Position numbers and translations under genes: made by a program. From Cytobacillus purgationiresistens (GTDB lineage: Bacteria; Bacillota; Bacilli; Bacillales; Cytobacillaceae), in assembly GCF_030813235.1 (NCBI RefSeq), contig NZ_JAUSUB010000009.1, forward strand, positions 84,231 to 148,230: 64,000 nt of DNA, in the 5' to 3' direction. The notes below the pieces were generated by a model. The model was not told where the DNA came from, made no database searches, and saw nothing but the letters and a program-made list of their open reading frames with translations. Below, one piece after another: positions 25,456-34,226 of the stretch; position 1 is the first letter of the stretch, and every line of letters starts with the position of its first letter.

Positions 25456-25989
25456 TTATTTAACTAGCTTATACATCAGGATATCGTCAATATATTCATT
25501 TTCATTTATCTTAAATTCCCTTATTTTTCGTCCTTCTTCTATGAAGCCCATACTTTTGTACAAGGCAATCGCCCTATGGTTTGTTGAAAATACACCTAAA
25601 CTAACCTTTTCAATGGTTGGATGCTTTTCAGCCCAGTTTATTAATGCTTTCACAAGGTTTTTTCCAATCCCCATGCCTCTGTAATTTTGACTAATCATCA
25701 TTGTTATGGAGCCTATGTGGGACATTCTCTTTCTATCTTGAGAATGAAAGACAATCCACCCAACTAGATGTCCATTTACTTCAGCTACCAGTAGCGTCCC
25801 TTTTTCATTTTCCAATAAACTTTCTAGCCATTCTCTTTGTTGTTCTAGTGTGTTATTAACCTCTTCGGAAACGGATATTAAATACTTGCCTTCCGAAATA
25901 ACTGCATTCTTCACCTCCAGAATTTTTTCGGCATCCTCTATTTCCCCAATCCGAATCGTGCATACACTATTATTTTCAGAAACTGACAT
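25456..25989 (-). CDS. GNAT family N-acetyltransferase
   Basis: The 177-residue acetyltransferase has the GNAT motif A QNYRGMGIGKNLVKALI near residue 105 for acetyl-CoA binding. LGVFSTNHRAIALYKSMGF near 135 is motif B. GTLLVAEVNGHLVGWIVF precedes it. AGGGGGATTAGA is a good ribosome binding site. The substrate is unknown. Confidence 0.88.
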   Translation of the reverse strand: MSVSENNSVCTIRIGEIEDAEKILEVKNAVISEGKYLISVSEEVNNTLEQQREWLESLLENEKGTLLVAEVNGHLVGWIVFHSQDRKRMSHIGSITMMISQNYRGMGIGKNLVKALINWAEKHPTIEKVSLGVFSTNHRAIALYKSMGFIEEGRKIREFKINENEYIDDILMYKLVK

Positions 25990-26208
25990 TCTAATCCCCC
26001 TAAGTGATGCTTCGTATTAGAATTCCACATCTGCTAATAAAATCCTTCTTCAGCCAATCCATGTCTTAACGATAGATTAGCTGCAGCAACACCGTGATTG
26101 ATCGTATAAATCACGCCTTCTTCCTATATGTAATATCCTTCCATGTTTTAGACTGGACGAATGATTGAATGAATGATTTAAATAAATTTAAGCGGGAGTC
26201 TTTGCAAC

Positions 26209-26478
26209 ATGAATGTATTAAACTTAACCATCAATGAAAAAGACCAAGTATCAAAAGACGACGCAGGGAGATTTCAGCATGTCTATAGAACCGGTCTATG
26301 TTCCTGTTACTCTTATAAGGGATGTGAAGTATTGTGGGATGAACTAAGAGATTTATCTTTAGATGAGTCCTGGTTAAAAACAAAACTCTCATCCCAAAGT
26401 ATTTTCGAGTATAGTAAAGCCGAATGGTTGGAGGGTGATGGGCTGTTTGCCCAACTTATTGAACAGATTGATAAGTAA
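26209..26478 (+). CDS. Small hypothetical protein, 89 residues
   Basis: A short acidic protein opening MNVLNLTINEKDQVSKDDAG, with CSCYSYKGCEVLW near residue 31 (three cysteines) and SIFEYSKAEWLEGDG. A GGGAG sequence lies 10 bases before the ATG. No family is recognised. It has no close co-oriented neighbour. Confidence 0.5.
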   Translation: MNVLNLTINEKDQVSKDDAGRFQHVYRTGLCSCYSYKGCEVLWDELRDLSLDESWLKTKLSSQSIFEYSKAEWLEGDGLFAQLIEQIDK

Positions 26479-26704
26479 AATGAACTTGGTATGAACAACT
26501 AATCGTGAATTACGATGACTTTCTTTAATCTACACCATGCTTTGTCTTATCAGTTTGTCAGAATAAAGAAGATCTGTTATTCAATGTTGAAGGATATTTA
26601 ATATTCAAAAGTTAGCGCATCTTCCCTATCCTGAGGCTTAGGTTCATCTAATGCTCATAACAAATGCTTGTCCCTCTCTGTCAGAAAACACAATTCATTT
26701 GTTT
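26479..26704. other. Intergenic stretch, nothing recognised
   Basis: AT-rich sequence between two convergent genes; no ORF with a ribosome binding site and no clear hairpin were found. Confidence 0.4.
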
Positions 26705-27205
26705 TTACTCGATTACATCAAACCATAATGGAGACCTATCTTTAGGGTCACCTTTATAATTTATTGTTATTTCCTCACCATTCTTAATGTCGGATATTGC
26801 ATGAAATTCGATCAATAAATCATCTGTAATATAATGAAATTCAGCATTTGGCGTGTATGAATGATTAAATAATGATCCATACCCTAAAGCAATTGCTGTA
26901 TCCTCGTAATTTTCTCCCCAATAGAAACCGTAATGGTATAGAATCGTTTTTTTCAGATACTTCCACTCTTCTTTAGGTGATATTATAACGGGTGATACCT
27001 CAATGAGTTCGCCCACCTTAATATCCCGTGTAGAAAATACTCCTCTTCCATACTTTTGAGTGTCTTTTATACATATTGGTCCCACTGCAGCAAGCAGCTC
27101 CCTTCTCGAATTCTTCGTAACAATGTTTTTACATTTATTACATTGAATATATAATAATATGAAAGGTTTCTTCATTATGAATGTATGTTTAACCCAATAA
27201 AGCAA
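26705..27205 (-). CDS. SET domain protein (first of two)
   Basis: The SET domain, about residues 43-166, has the expected motifs: YGRGVFSTRDIKVGELIE, GYGSLFNHSYTPNAEF with the NHS core, and NGEEITINYKGD. This is the lysine-methyltransferase fold using SAM; bacterial substrates are mostly unknown. The first 40 residues do not look like part of the domain, and the start is uncertain (an internal GTG before GPICIKD is possible). A second, shorter SET protein lies at 39.6 kb; both end in PLWF. Confidence 0.82.
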   Translation of the reverse strand: MLYWVKHTFIMKKPFILLYIQCNKCKNIVTKNSRRELLAAVGPICIKDTQKYGRGVFSTRDIKVGELIEVSPVIISPKEEWKYLKKTILYHYGFYWGENYEDTAIALGYGSLFNHSYTPNAEFHYITDDLLIEFHAISDIKNGEEITINYKGDPKDRSPLWFDVIE

Positions 27206-27334
27206 AATTTATCATTAGTTGCTTTCAGTGCAATGATGAGTGTTTAAAAGCTAACTCATGTTCTAAAATAGCTAAAATGATAAACAATCCCTTTACACTT
27301 TAGGTTAATATATATTTCCTCTTATATTTCCCAA

Positions 27335-27362
27335 GAAAAAAGAGGGGCAAAAATCTCGGCCC
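27335..27362 (-). terminator. Terminator downstream of the SDR remnant
   Basis: On the minus strand GGGGGGCC and GCCCCTC arms are followed by TTTTTTC. Confidence 0.65.
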
Positions 27363-27378
27363 CCCTGACTTTATGCTA

Positions 27379-27519
27379 TTAAAACTTCACAGTTGATGGT
27401 GTCACACCTTCTGGATAGACATCTTCACCACCTTTTTTGTTTATGAAAACGTTGTACCACATATCTGCCACCACATCAGGATCATCAAACTCACCCGTAT
27501 TCGGCTTCATGAATAAGAT
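27379..27519 (-). pseudogene. C-terminal remnant of an SDR/NAD-dependent oxidoreductase
   Basis: Only the last 46 codons survive: LFMKPNTGEFDDPDVVAD, MWYNVFINKKGGEDVYPEG, VTPSTVKF and a stop. This looks like the C-terminus of a short-chain dehydrogenase. The frame ends abruptly at a stop at 27520, four bases from the beginning of a truncated TetR gene on the other strand. A deletion seems to have removed the 5' halves of both divergent genes. Confidence 0.55.
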
Positions 27520-27522
27520 TTA

Positions 27523-27897
27523 ATGACCATTGTATTAAATCAAATCGATAAGCACAAAGAGCTAAATGAAACGACAATCATCAGCCTCTTCCTTGCCATT
27601 ACAGAATTCCAATATGCATTAATATCACAATGTAAAAAAAGCTTCGAGGCGTTTACTGCAACCATTGAGAGTACAATAAAAAAAGAAATGGAAACAGTCT
27701 TCCATCCTATGCTGCTAGAACAGCATCCTGCTTATGATCCCGAGTCACTAAGAGTAGCAGCAGTTATGCTGAGCTGGGGAATATATGCCGCTACACTGGA
27801 CTGGCAGCAAAATAGCAAGGTGCAGGCCGAAGAATAGATAAAAACAGCTATTCCGTTTTTTACTCATGGTATGGGTATTTTTGATTTAGATTCTTAA
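27523..27897 (+). pseudogene. C-terminal remnant of a TetR family regulator
   Basis: The visible frame contains only the ligand-binding half of a TetR-type regulator: NETTIISLFLAITEFQYALI, then PESLRVAAVMLSWGIYAATL. The helix-turn-helix domain is missing. A TAG at 27835 interrupts the frame after AEE. The same frame then continues IKTAIPFFTHGMGIFDLDS to a TAA, which is a natural TetR C-terminus. So the gene has both a 5' deletion and a nonsense codon. Confidence 0.72.
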
Positions 27898-27947
27898 GAA
27901 TTCAGTTAAATGATGCATCGAGTTGATACTTTTCAAGAAGAAAAAAA

Positions 27948-27976
27948 AAGCCTTGCCACACTAGTAAGGCTTTTAA
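27948..27976. terminator. Terminator after the TetR remnant
   Basis: AAGCCTTGC and GTAAGGCTT arms with T and A runs on either side can serve both strands. Confidence 0.7.
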
Positions 27977-28115
27977 ATGTTCTATACTATCAAAATTTAA
28001 CCCAACTACGCCAATAGTCGCAGAAAAAATCAACCTTTACTCGGATTAAAGCGTATATCTAAGCAACTACAATAGAGATAGAAGAACTTTAATAAAGGTA
28101 AGGTGATAATTCATT

Positions 28116-28784
28116 ATGAAATTTGAAATCATTTCTTTTCAAACGAAACAAATTACAAACATGAAGGAATTTTACACGCAAAAGCTTAATCTGGAGTTAA
28201 TGATTGATGAACAAGATAGATTCTCGGTAAAGGTAGGCGACACAGAATTAATATTTAAAGAAACGGCTGCTGCAAATAATCCCATCTATCACTTTGCCAT
28301 TAATATCCCTCATAACAAAATGAATGAAGCTAAAGCATGGATTAAAAAGCTGATTGATCTCAATATAGTAGATGGTGAAGATGAAGTATTTTTTGAAAGC
28401 TGGAACGCGAATGCTATTTATTTTACCGACCCTGCCGGGAATATAGTTGAATTCATAGCCAGGCATAATCTCAATAATCGTATTGAAGCACCCTTCCATT
28501 CTAATCATCTATTAAACATCAGCGAAGTTGGAGTGATTGCGAGTGAAGTGATTCCATTCGCTAAAAAAATGAACGGCCTTGGGCTTGGTAATTGGCGGAA
28601 TGGTAATGAAGGTTTAACGCCAATCGGCGATGAGGAGGGATTGTTTATCATTGTTAAAAATGAAAGACGTTGGTATTTCTCTGACCAATTGGCGGCTTTT
28701 TATCCTGTCGAGGCAACCATAAGAAATTTTGGGAAAATCTGCTTTCATCGCCTGGATGACTTTATTTTCGAGCCATTTTCTTAA
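28116..28784 (+). CDS. VOC family protein with two domains
   Basis: The N-terminal VOC domain (about 1-115) of this 222-residue protein reads KFEIISFQTKQITNMKEFYTQKL, HFAINIPHNKMNEAKAWI and IYFTDPAGNIVEFI with the metal-binding acidic position. A second, less typical half (about 130-220) follows, with GVIASEVIPFAKKM. The ribosome binding site AAGGTGAT is good. It resembles the glyoxalase/dioxygenase family; the substrate is unknown. Confidence 0.82.
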   Translation: MKFEIISFQTKQITNMKEFYTQKLNLELMIDEQDRFSVKVGDTELIFKETAAANNPIYHFAINIPHNKMNEAKAWIKKLIDLNIVDGEDEVFFESWNANAIYFTDPAGNIVEFIARHNLNNRIEAPFHSNHLLNISEVGVIASEVIPFAKKMNGLGLGNWRNGNEGLTPIGDEEGLFIIVKNERRWYFSDQLAAFYPVEATIRNFGKICFHRLDDFIFEPFS

Positions 28785-28791
28785 AAAAATG

Positions 28792-28838
28792 ATGGGCCGG
28801 AGCATGGACAGAATTCATATATCCATGCTCCAGCCCAT
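28792..28838. terminator. Long bidirectional terminator hairpin
   Basis: A 17-bp imperfect stem (28792-28808 with 28822-28838), ATGGGCCGGAGCATGGA and its partner, separates two convergent genes, with A and T runs at both sides. Confidence 0.85.
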
Positions 28839-28844
28839 TTTTAT

Positions 28845-29246
28845 TTATTTCCTGGAACGAACAAGATGATCAACGTCGATAAAAGGAAATAAAGGTTTAA
28901 TTTCAGAAAATCTATGTGTCTCTAGTGCTTCTTCCGCAAGCTCTTGGAGAAAATCATCATCAAGAAAAGGGGCAATGATCCGGAGCGAAGAGAATCCTTT
29001 GCTTTCATAGCTTTGTCTGCTGATATCTTCCATGCAATCGTCACTTATAAATGGGAAGAGCGAGGATATTTCACACAAACCATTTTTCATACATTCCTTC
29101 TTTGTAATATCAGGCATTGTTTCCCCGCGTTCTCAGTTGCTGATCGCTTGGTAGGTAACGCCTAACTGATCGGCAACTCCCATTTGTGTGAACTGCTTTT
29201 CCTTCCTCAGTTTCGCAATTTTCTTGCCAGTTTTCTTCATATCCAT
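28845..29246 (-). pseudogene. XRE-type helix-turn-helix regulator interrupted by TGA
   Basis: From ATG 29246 the frame encodes a clear Cro/C1 helix-turn-helix: KKTGKKIAKLRKEKQFTQ, then GVADQLGVTYQAISN, where the next residue should be W of the universal NWERGE motif. TGA stands there, and ERGETMPDI follows in the same frame. The rest continues in frame to 28845 with leucine/proline-rich repeats (SSLFPFISDDCME, IAPFLDDDF, PLFPFIDVD). One point change TGG to TGA explains the break. The segment after MPDI also seems short. Confidence 0.82.
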
Positions 29247-29404
29247 TATTTTCATCACCCCCTCATTTGAATAACTTAAGTCTAGAAAATAATCTATTAA
29301 AAGTATATCAAGTTCTCGTTGAGTTGCCTGCTCCTGCATGTGCATCAGCAGGATTCGACTAGCTAAATGGACGATTGAGTTGAAGCAACAGCGATGTCTA
29401 GTAT

Positions 29405-29440
29405 AAAAAAAGAGTGCACCGCAGTTATCGGTGCATTCTT
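29405..29440 (-). terminator. Terminator of the tetR-DUF4097 operon
   Basis: On the minus strand TGCACCG and CGGTGCA arms are followed by CTCTTTTTTT, just after the DUF4097 gene. Confidence 0.85.
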
Positions 29441-29449
29441 CAATCAGAC

Positions 29450-30274
29450 CTAATCAATCCTAATACTACCTGCTGACACAGATATATTTAATTCGTTTAC
29501 CCCAGTTGTTCTATGAAAAATCTCCTGACCTGGCCCGTGTTTTTTTATTTTATCCTTAAGGAATTTATTGTTGTCAGAGATAATTTTGCCATTCTTAGTA
29601 GTAATATTTAGTCCTATTTCTTTCAAGTCTAATTCACTGGGCAATGTAATCTTTACTTTGCCATTGGACAGTTTAATATTGTTTTTTCCTTTAATATCAG
29701 CGAAATGCAAATGTTTTAGATTTCCAGTCTGATTCTTTATATTGACCTCTCCGTCGACTGCCCCTATATCGATTGAACCGTTCTTTGCATCAATATTTAA
29801 TCTCTCACCTTTATAGGAATCCACATGAATATTGCCTACATTTGAACTTAAGGATAATCTGCTTATTTCACTTGGAGCTTGAACATGTATGTTCCCATTC
29901 TGGGTTTTAATCTGAACTTGGTCTAATAAACCTGGAGGAACTTTTAGCACAAATTGTCCTCTTGTGTTTGACCCTGGCACCATATACATCCATTTCTCCG
30001 GAATCCCTTCTACCTTAATAACCGCTTCCTCATTGTGATAAATAATATCTATATTAGGCGTTAGTAAAGACCATTTTGGACCTGTGTATTCTGCATGTAA
30101 ACTTGAACCACCCTCTACAAGAGCAATATTAGAAATGTCGGATTCAACAATAATCTTTTCTACGGTTTTCAAATCGCTCTTATGCTCAAATCTCTTTTTG
30201 CCATGATTAAAAACAACCAATGAGCCAATGATTATCAATGTAATCACTCCAATCATAAATGGTTTTCTTTTCAA
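29450..30274 (-). CDS. DUF4097 family beta-repeat protein, membrane anchored
   Basis: The protein (274 residues) has an N-terminal signal anchor (FMIGVITLIIIGSLVVF). A right-handed beta-repeat domain follows, with repeated motifs such as IKTQNGNIHVQAPS, LSSNVGNIHVDSYKG and AKNGSIDIGAVDGEV; this is DUF4097. Such proteins act at the outer face of the membrane, possibly in envelope stress. It is the second gene of an operon with a TetR-type regulator, 28 bp downstream of it. Confidence 0.85.
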   Translation of the reverse strand: MKRKPFMIGVITLIIIGSLVVFNHGKKRFEHKSDLKTVEKIIVESDISNIALVEGGSSLHAEYTGPKWSLLTPNIDIIYHNEEAVIKVEGIPEKWMYMVPGSNTRGQFVLKVPPGLLDQVQIKTQNGNIHVQAPSEISRLSLSSNVGNIHVDSYKGERLNIDAKNGSIDIGAVDGEVNIKNQTGNLKHLHFADIKGKNNIKLSNGKVKITLPSELDLKEIGLNITTKNGKIISDNNKFLKDKIKKHGPGQEIFHRTTGVNELNISVSAGSIRID

Positions 30275-30302
30275 ATGTTCTCCTCTTTTCTAAAGGACCT
30301 CC

Positions 30303-30896
30303 CTATTCAAACAGCTCATTTATGAGATGATCCAGCATGAATTCGAATACTTCGAAATGGTCAGGCCGCATTACTTGTTTCACGTTAAGGATAGACAATA
30401 ACGCATTTATAACAGAAAATGCTTGTTCTTCGCTTACTAATAATTTCAATCCAGCACTATGAATGTTTTCCCGGAAGAATTTTTCATTATCAAATTTCAA
30501 CTTGAGCACACTTTCTTGTGGCAGCTTATTTAAAAAGGACAAAAAATCCGGACTAATGACAGAATATAAAAAGCTGTTTTTTGCATACTCTTGATAAAGC
30601 AGCTTGATTGCTTTTGCGAAACCTTGTTTTGTTGGTTCTTTAGATATCATCTCTTGCATGAAGTCCTTCAAATTATTCTGCAAAACTTCGAGTGTTTCAA
30701 TAAACAATGATTCTTTTGAGGAATAGCACATATAAAATGTGCCAATTGAGATTCCAACCTTCCCGCATAATTCACCCACATTGGTTTTTTTATATCCATG
30801 TACCGCCCAACTTTTCTCACATTCTGATCGCAGTTTTCCTTTGATTAGTTCCTTATCTATTTCAGAAAAACCCTTAGGACCTTTTGCCATTGCCAT
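30303..30896 (-). CDS. TetR/AcrR family transcriptional regulator
   Basis: The N-terminal helix-turn-helix (about 20-66) of this 197-residue protein has SCEKSWAVHGYKKTNVGELC and VGISIGTFYMCYSSKESLF; the C-terminal ligand domain is divergent. An AAAGGATGA site precedes the ATG. A 30-bp inverted repeat between its promoter and start suggests that it represses itself and the downstream DUF4097 gene. Confidence 0.88.
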   Translation of the reverse strand: MAMAKGPKGFSEIDKELIKGKLRSECEKSWAVHGYKKTNVGELCGKVGISIGTFYMCYSSKESLFIETLEVLQNNLKDFMQEMISKEPTKQGFAKAIKLLYQEYAKNSFLYSVISPDFLSFLNKLPQESVLKLKFDNEKFFRENIHSAGLKLLVSEEQAFSVINALLSILNVKQVMRPDHFEVFEFMLDHLINELFE

Positions 30897-30909
30897 TCAT
30901 CCTTTCTTA

Positions 30910-30972
30910 TTGCGAATAAAAATATAAATTTATTCGTAATATAAATATACATTTGGCGAACTTTTCTGTCAA
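30910..30972 (-). promoter_or_regulatory. Promoter and inverted-repeat operator of the tetR-DUF4097 operon
   Basis: Minus-strand -35 TTGACA (30967-30972) and -10 TATATT (30944-30949) are 17 bp apart. Just downstream, 11-bp arms TTACGAATAAA and TTTATTCGCAA (one mismatch, 8-bp gap) span 30910-30939. The site overlaps the expected transcription start, as for a TetR repressor. Confidence 0.7.
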
Positions 30973-31064
30973 TTAAAAATTGATTAAAAACTGGCTGACG
31001 GAGTCATTGAAAAGTTATGATAGGAATGAAACATGAATTCACAGAAGAAAAGGAGACACACAAT

Positions 31065-31943
31065 ATGAAGAAGGGCAAAGCTGCCTTCATAGTAACCATT
31101 TTGCTAGTGGCAGTGATTTACTATGTCTCAGTTAAAGAGAATACTATTCCAATAGATAAGACAAAAGAAATTCAAGCAATTGTGGATGATACAAGCCATG
31201 GGAAGGTTCAAGTAGATTGGCGAAATGTCGCAGCGGTAGCACAAATCGAATATGGCATCCAATCTGTATCTAAACAGGAAATTGAAAGCATTGCTGCCCT
31301 ATTTATAGAAGAAAGAGACAATGACTATATATTAAAAGATATAGACCAAGTAACAAAAGATAAGAATTACAATCAAGAACAGAAGCAGCGTGTTGAAGCT
31401 TTCTTTAAGCAATTAGATGATGAAATGAATACTGCAGCGATAAACAATCAAAAAACAATGCAGCGGGATTTCATTAAAGAGATGGAAGAAGCCGCAATAT
31501 CTAATTACAAGACACACAACATCCTCCCTTCTATCACCATTGCACAAGCCATACTGGAGTCCGATTGGGGAAGATCAACTTTATCATCACAATATAACAA
31601 TTATTTTGGCATTAAGAGCCATAATTGGCACGGAGATTCAGCGAATTTAACTACGAAAGAGTTTCACAATCAGACGATTAAAGATGATTTCAGAGTGTAC
31701 AACAATCTGAATGAATCTGTTGCAGATCATGGTGAATTTCTATCTACTCACTCTCGTTACGAAAAGAATGGATTGTTCTCAGCCAATACCTACATGGAGC
31801 AGTCGATGGCCTTACAAGCAGCTGGCTACAGTACGATAGAGAATGAACATGGCGAAAAAATATATAGCAAGCAATTAGTAGAAATCATTCAACAACATCA
31901 ACTACAGCTAATCGATAGTCAAGCACAGCTTAAACATGGCTGA
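31065..31943 (+). CDS. Secreted or anchored N-acetylglucosaminidase (GH73)
   Basis: The protein (about 292 residues) has an N-terminal membrane anchor (AAFIVTILLVAVIYYVSV). A spacer precedes a glucosaminidase domain (about 130-290) with SITIAQAILESDWGRSTLS carrying the catalytic glutamate, YNNYFGIKSHNW and FRVYNNLNESVADHGEFL. It cleaves peptidoglycan glycan strands. I start at ATG 31065, 9 bases behind AAAGGAGA, not at the ATG 48 bases upstream. Confidence 0.9.
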   Translation: MKKGKAAFIVTILLVAVIYYVSVKENTIPIDKTKEIQAIVDDTSHGKVQVDWRNVAAVAQIEYGIQSVSKQEIESIAALFIEERDNDYILKDIDQVTKDKNYNQEQKQRVEAFFKQLDDEMNTAAINNQKTMQRDFIKEMEEAAISNYKTHNILPSITIAQAILESDWGRSTLSSQYNNYFGIKSHNWHGDSANLTTKEFHNQTIKDDFRVYNNLNESVADHGEFLSTHSRYEKNGLFSANTYMEQSMALQAAGYSTIENEHGEKIYSKQLVEIIQQHQLQLIDSQAQLKHG

Positions 31944-31983
31944 TATATATTTAGCTCCTGTAAACCCTATCTTGCATGTTAAA

Positions 31984-32037
31984 GAAAAAGGTCAATATTC
32001 ATCGGCATCATTTCCTGCCGATTGGAATTGACCTTTT
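31984..32037. terminator. Bidirectional terminator between glucosaminidase and anti-sigma genes
   Basis: AAAAAGGTCAATATTC pairs with the complementary GGAATTGACCTTTTCT across an inner ATCGGCA/TGCCGAT stem. It lies between two convergent genes. Confidence 0.85.
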
Positions 32038-32045
32038 CTCATTCA

Positions 32046-33446
32046 TTATTTTGATAGCTCAACAGTGAATGGCGCTAATTCCCTCTGTTCAATAAAACTC
32101 GAAAAATCAAATTGCAATATCGTATTCTCCAAAGAGAAGTTATCTATTTGTTCCTCGCCATTTAGTTGAAATACAGATTGAAACTGATAGGTTTTCTTAT
32201 CAATTAATGTCACTTCGTTACTGGAAATGCTATGTTTTTCTGGAAGTATAGGATTGTCTAAATCAATTTCTCCAACAAAATCCTGATCAATTAGAGCGAA
32301 TGAGTACTTTAAGTTATTGAGAAGCAGGTCTAAACGATGATTACTCATTTTCCCATTGAACTGATAATCAATAATGACTTGATCATCCTTTTCAGTGATG
32401 TTATTCACTTCAATTCTTAAATCTGATCGCTCGCTTCCAAGCGTAAATGATGAAGCATCAAGCAATTGCTGTACTGGCGGTTCAGTTATACTCATAAATG
32501 GATAGAATGTAATTGTTTGAACATCCTCGCCTATTTTATCTATGGATTTGCGCAATGATTGAGTGTAGCCCTCTTCATTTTTTGACTGTGCAAGAGTTGT
32601 ATTATTAGCGTAATTAAACAAAATATTTCCTTTCTCATCGACCGCTTTTTTAAAATCGATTTGATCGCCCTTGTAGTCGGAAACTGTTTGAAATGATAGT
32701 GTTGACGATGCTTTGGCTATCTTCATTTCATTTAAGCTGATTTGAACGCGCTCATCTGGATAGGATTCTGTATGATCAAGCGCGATGGTTTTGTTCTTCA
32801 TTTGAGAGATGGGCGTGTTAAAAGTCCAACCTCCTTTTATGCCATTAATATGGTGAATGGTGATAGGTAGCAAAAAGTCTTCATCGATTGTGGTATATGG
32901 ATAGACTAATTTCCATTGAAAGTCATATCCCCCAGCTTTGCTGTTTACATCAGTAGACATACTGCTTAACCATGGATCATCATCGCCTTTATTCTCTTCA
33001 AAATTCACATCAAAGCTTAACTCACCTTCTTCATTTTTACCTTTATTCAACTCGCCGCTTACGTGCCCTAGGATGGAGACCACATTGCCGTCAAAGTAGG
33101 CCTGATTCAACTGAACTGTTACACCCTCTTTGGTTACGGTTTGATTCAATTCGGTTACTGAATCTTGTTGTGCTAGTTGCATGCCCATTTGATCGCCAAA
33201 TTGCTCGAATATGCCTCCGATGATTGGCGCTCCCGCTAATACTCGATTCATGGTTGGATTAAATAGACCAGAAATAAGGGTGATGGAGATGAGTGCCGCT
33301 GAAACGCTGCTGCTAATTATTATTTTTTTCTTTATAAAGGGTTTTATGTTTCGATCTCGTTTGATTCCCCGGTCAATCGCATTGAACACATCATCTCTCG
33401 GAACGTCTATTTGCTCAATTAAGTTTTTCATTTGCTTCTTATCCAT
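32046..33446 (-). CDS. DUF4179 membrane protein, probable anti-sigma factor
   Basis: The protein of 466 residues has a short cytoplasmic segment, a single helix near 45-60 (IIISSSVSAALISITLISGLF), and a large extracellular domain including VTKEGVTVQLNQAYFDGN typical of DUF4179. Proteins of this kind are co-encoded with ECF sigma factors and hold them inactive. Its start overlaps the sigma gene by 8 bp. The signal sensed is unknown. Confidence 0.87.
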   Translation of the reverse strand: MDKKQMKNLIEQIDVPRDDVFNAIDRGIKRDRNIKPFIKKKIIISSSVSAALISITLISGLFNPTMNRVLAGAPIIGGIFEQFGDQMGMQLAQQDSVTELNQTVTKEGVTVQLNQAYFDGNVVSILGHVSGELNKGKNEEGELSFDVNFEENKGDDDPWLSSMSTDVNSKAGGYDFQWKLVYPYTTIDEDFLLPITIHHINGIKGGWTFNTPISQMKNKTIALDHTESYPDERVQISLNEMKIAKASSTLSFQTVSDYKGDQIDFKKAVDEKGNILFNYANNTTLAQSKNEEGYTQSLRKSIDKIGEDVQTITFYPFMSITEPPVQQLLDASSFTLGSERSDLRIEVNNITEKDDQVIIDYQFNGKMSNHRLDLLLNNLKYSFALIDQDFVGEIDLDNPILPEKHSISSNEVTLIDKKTYQFQSVFQLNGEEQIDNFSLENTILQFDFSSFIEQRELAPFTVELSK

Positions 33447-33972
33447 GGAGACTCCCCCTTTCCAAGCTTATTTTGAGTGCTTCTTTTCCTCTGCTGAGGT
33501 AGGTTTTTACAGTTCCTTCAGGTATCTCCATTAATTCACTAATGGTTTTAATTGAATAATCGTTGTAATAAAAAAGTATAAGTGCCGTACGATAACTGTC
33601 CTTCAAACTCCCTAAAGCATCCATCAGCAGCAGTGCATCATCATTAATAGAGCCATTGCTGCTTTTTAAACTAAGTAAGACCTCTTCTGTTAAAGGAACA
33701 ATGACTTTCCTTTTTGCTAGCAATTGTCCTGAACAGCGAATGACGATTTTAGTGAGCCATGTCATGAAATACTCGGGGCTTTTGATTGTATGAACGGATA
33801 TCAAGGCTTGATAAGCAGCCTCTTGCACAACATCTAAGGCATCTTCTTGATTCTGCACATATAGAAAGGCGGTGCGGTAAATTTGCTGATAATGCTTTTT
33901 AAGCAATTGTTCAAATGCTTTTTTATCCCCTTTAATGGCTCTTTTAATGAGCCTGCGATTGCGATCTTCCAT
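33439..33972 (-). CDS. ECF (sigma-70 family) sigma factor
   Basis: The 177-residue protein carries region 2 (FEQLLKKHYQQIYRTAFLYV, DALDVVQEAAYQALISVHTI) and region 4 (LGSLKDSYRTALILFYYNDYSIKTISELM, EGTVKTYLSRGKEALK). This is the ECF layout. It overlaps the gene for a DUF4179 anti-sigma. TTGAAAGGAG precedes the ATG. An ECF-type promoter upstream suggests autoregulation. Confidence 0.93.
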   Translation of the reverse strand: MEDRNRRLIKRAIKGDKKAFEQLLKKHYQQIYRTAFLYVQNQEDALDVVQEAAYQALISVHTIKSPEYFMTWLTKIVIRCSGQLLAKRKVIVPLTEEVLLSLKSSNGSINDDALLLMDALGSLKDSYRTALILFYYNDYSIKTISELMEIPEGTVKTYLSRGKEALKISLERGSLHG

Positions 33973-33998
33973 CTCACAACTCCTTTCAAGTAATTAGT

Positions 33999-34024
33999 GG
34001 AGAAAAACACTGAAAAAAGTTTCA
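33999..34024 (-). promoter_or_regulatory. ECF-type autoregulatory promoter
   Basis: On the minus strand the ECF -35 TGAAAC (34019-34024) is followed after 16 bp by CTCC (33999-34002) at the -10 position. The -35 is the consensus for Bacillus ECF sigma factors, while the -10 is weaker than CGTC. Confidence 0.5.
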
Positions 34025-34226
34025 AATAAATTCATTAAAATGATATTTTCAGACCATACAATGTAAAATCATCCATTAATTTTTTAATATTAATTGTATG
34101 GTTCCCCTCTTTTACGTTCGTCTATTAGAGAAGAAGCATGAGGGTGGTCTGTCCTTTTTGATTAAATCTTTTTAAACATATCAGAAAAGTATTTTACTAG
34201 ACGAGTATTTTCGGGGGAGTTTGCTG

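Noticed and set aside
26020..26208. Possible minus-strand gene fragment (TINHGVAAANLSLRHGLAEEGFY)
   Set aside because: A short open stretch ends in a stop, but there is no start, binding site or recognisable family, so I do not list it.
28845..29246. UGA as selenocysteine codon
   Set aside because: The codon stands where helix-turn-helix proteins have Trp and no selenocysteine insertion element is expected there; a nonsense mutation is simpler.
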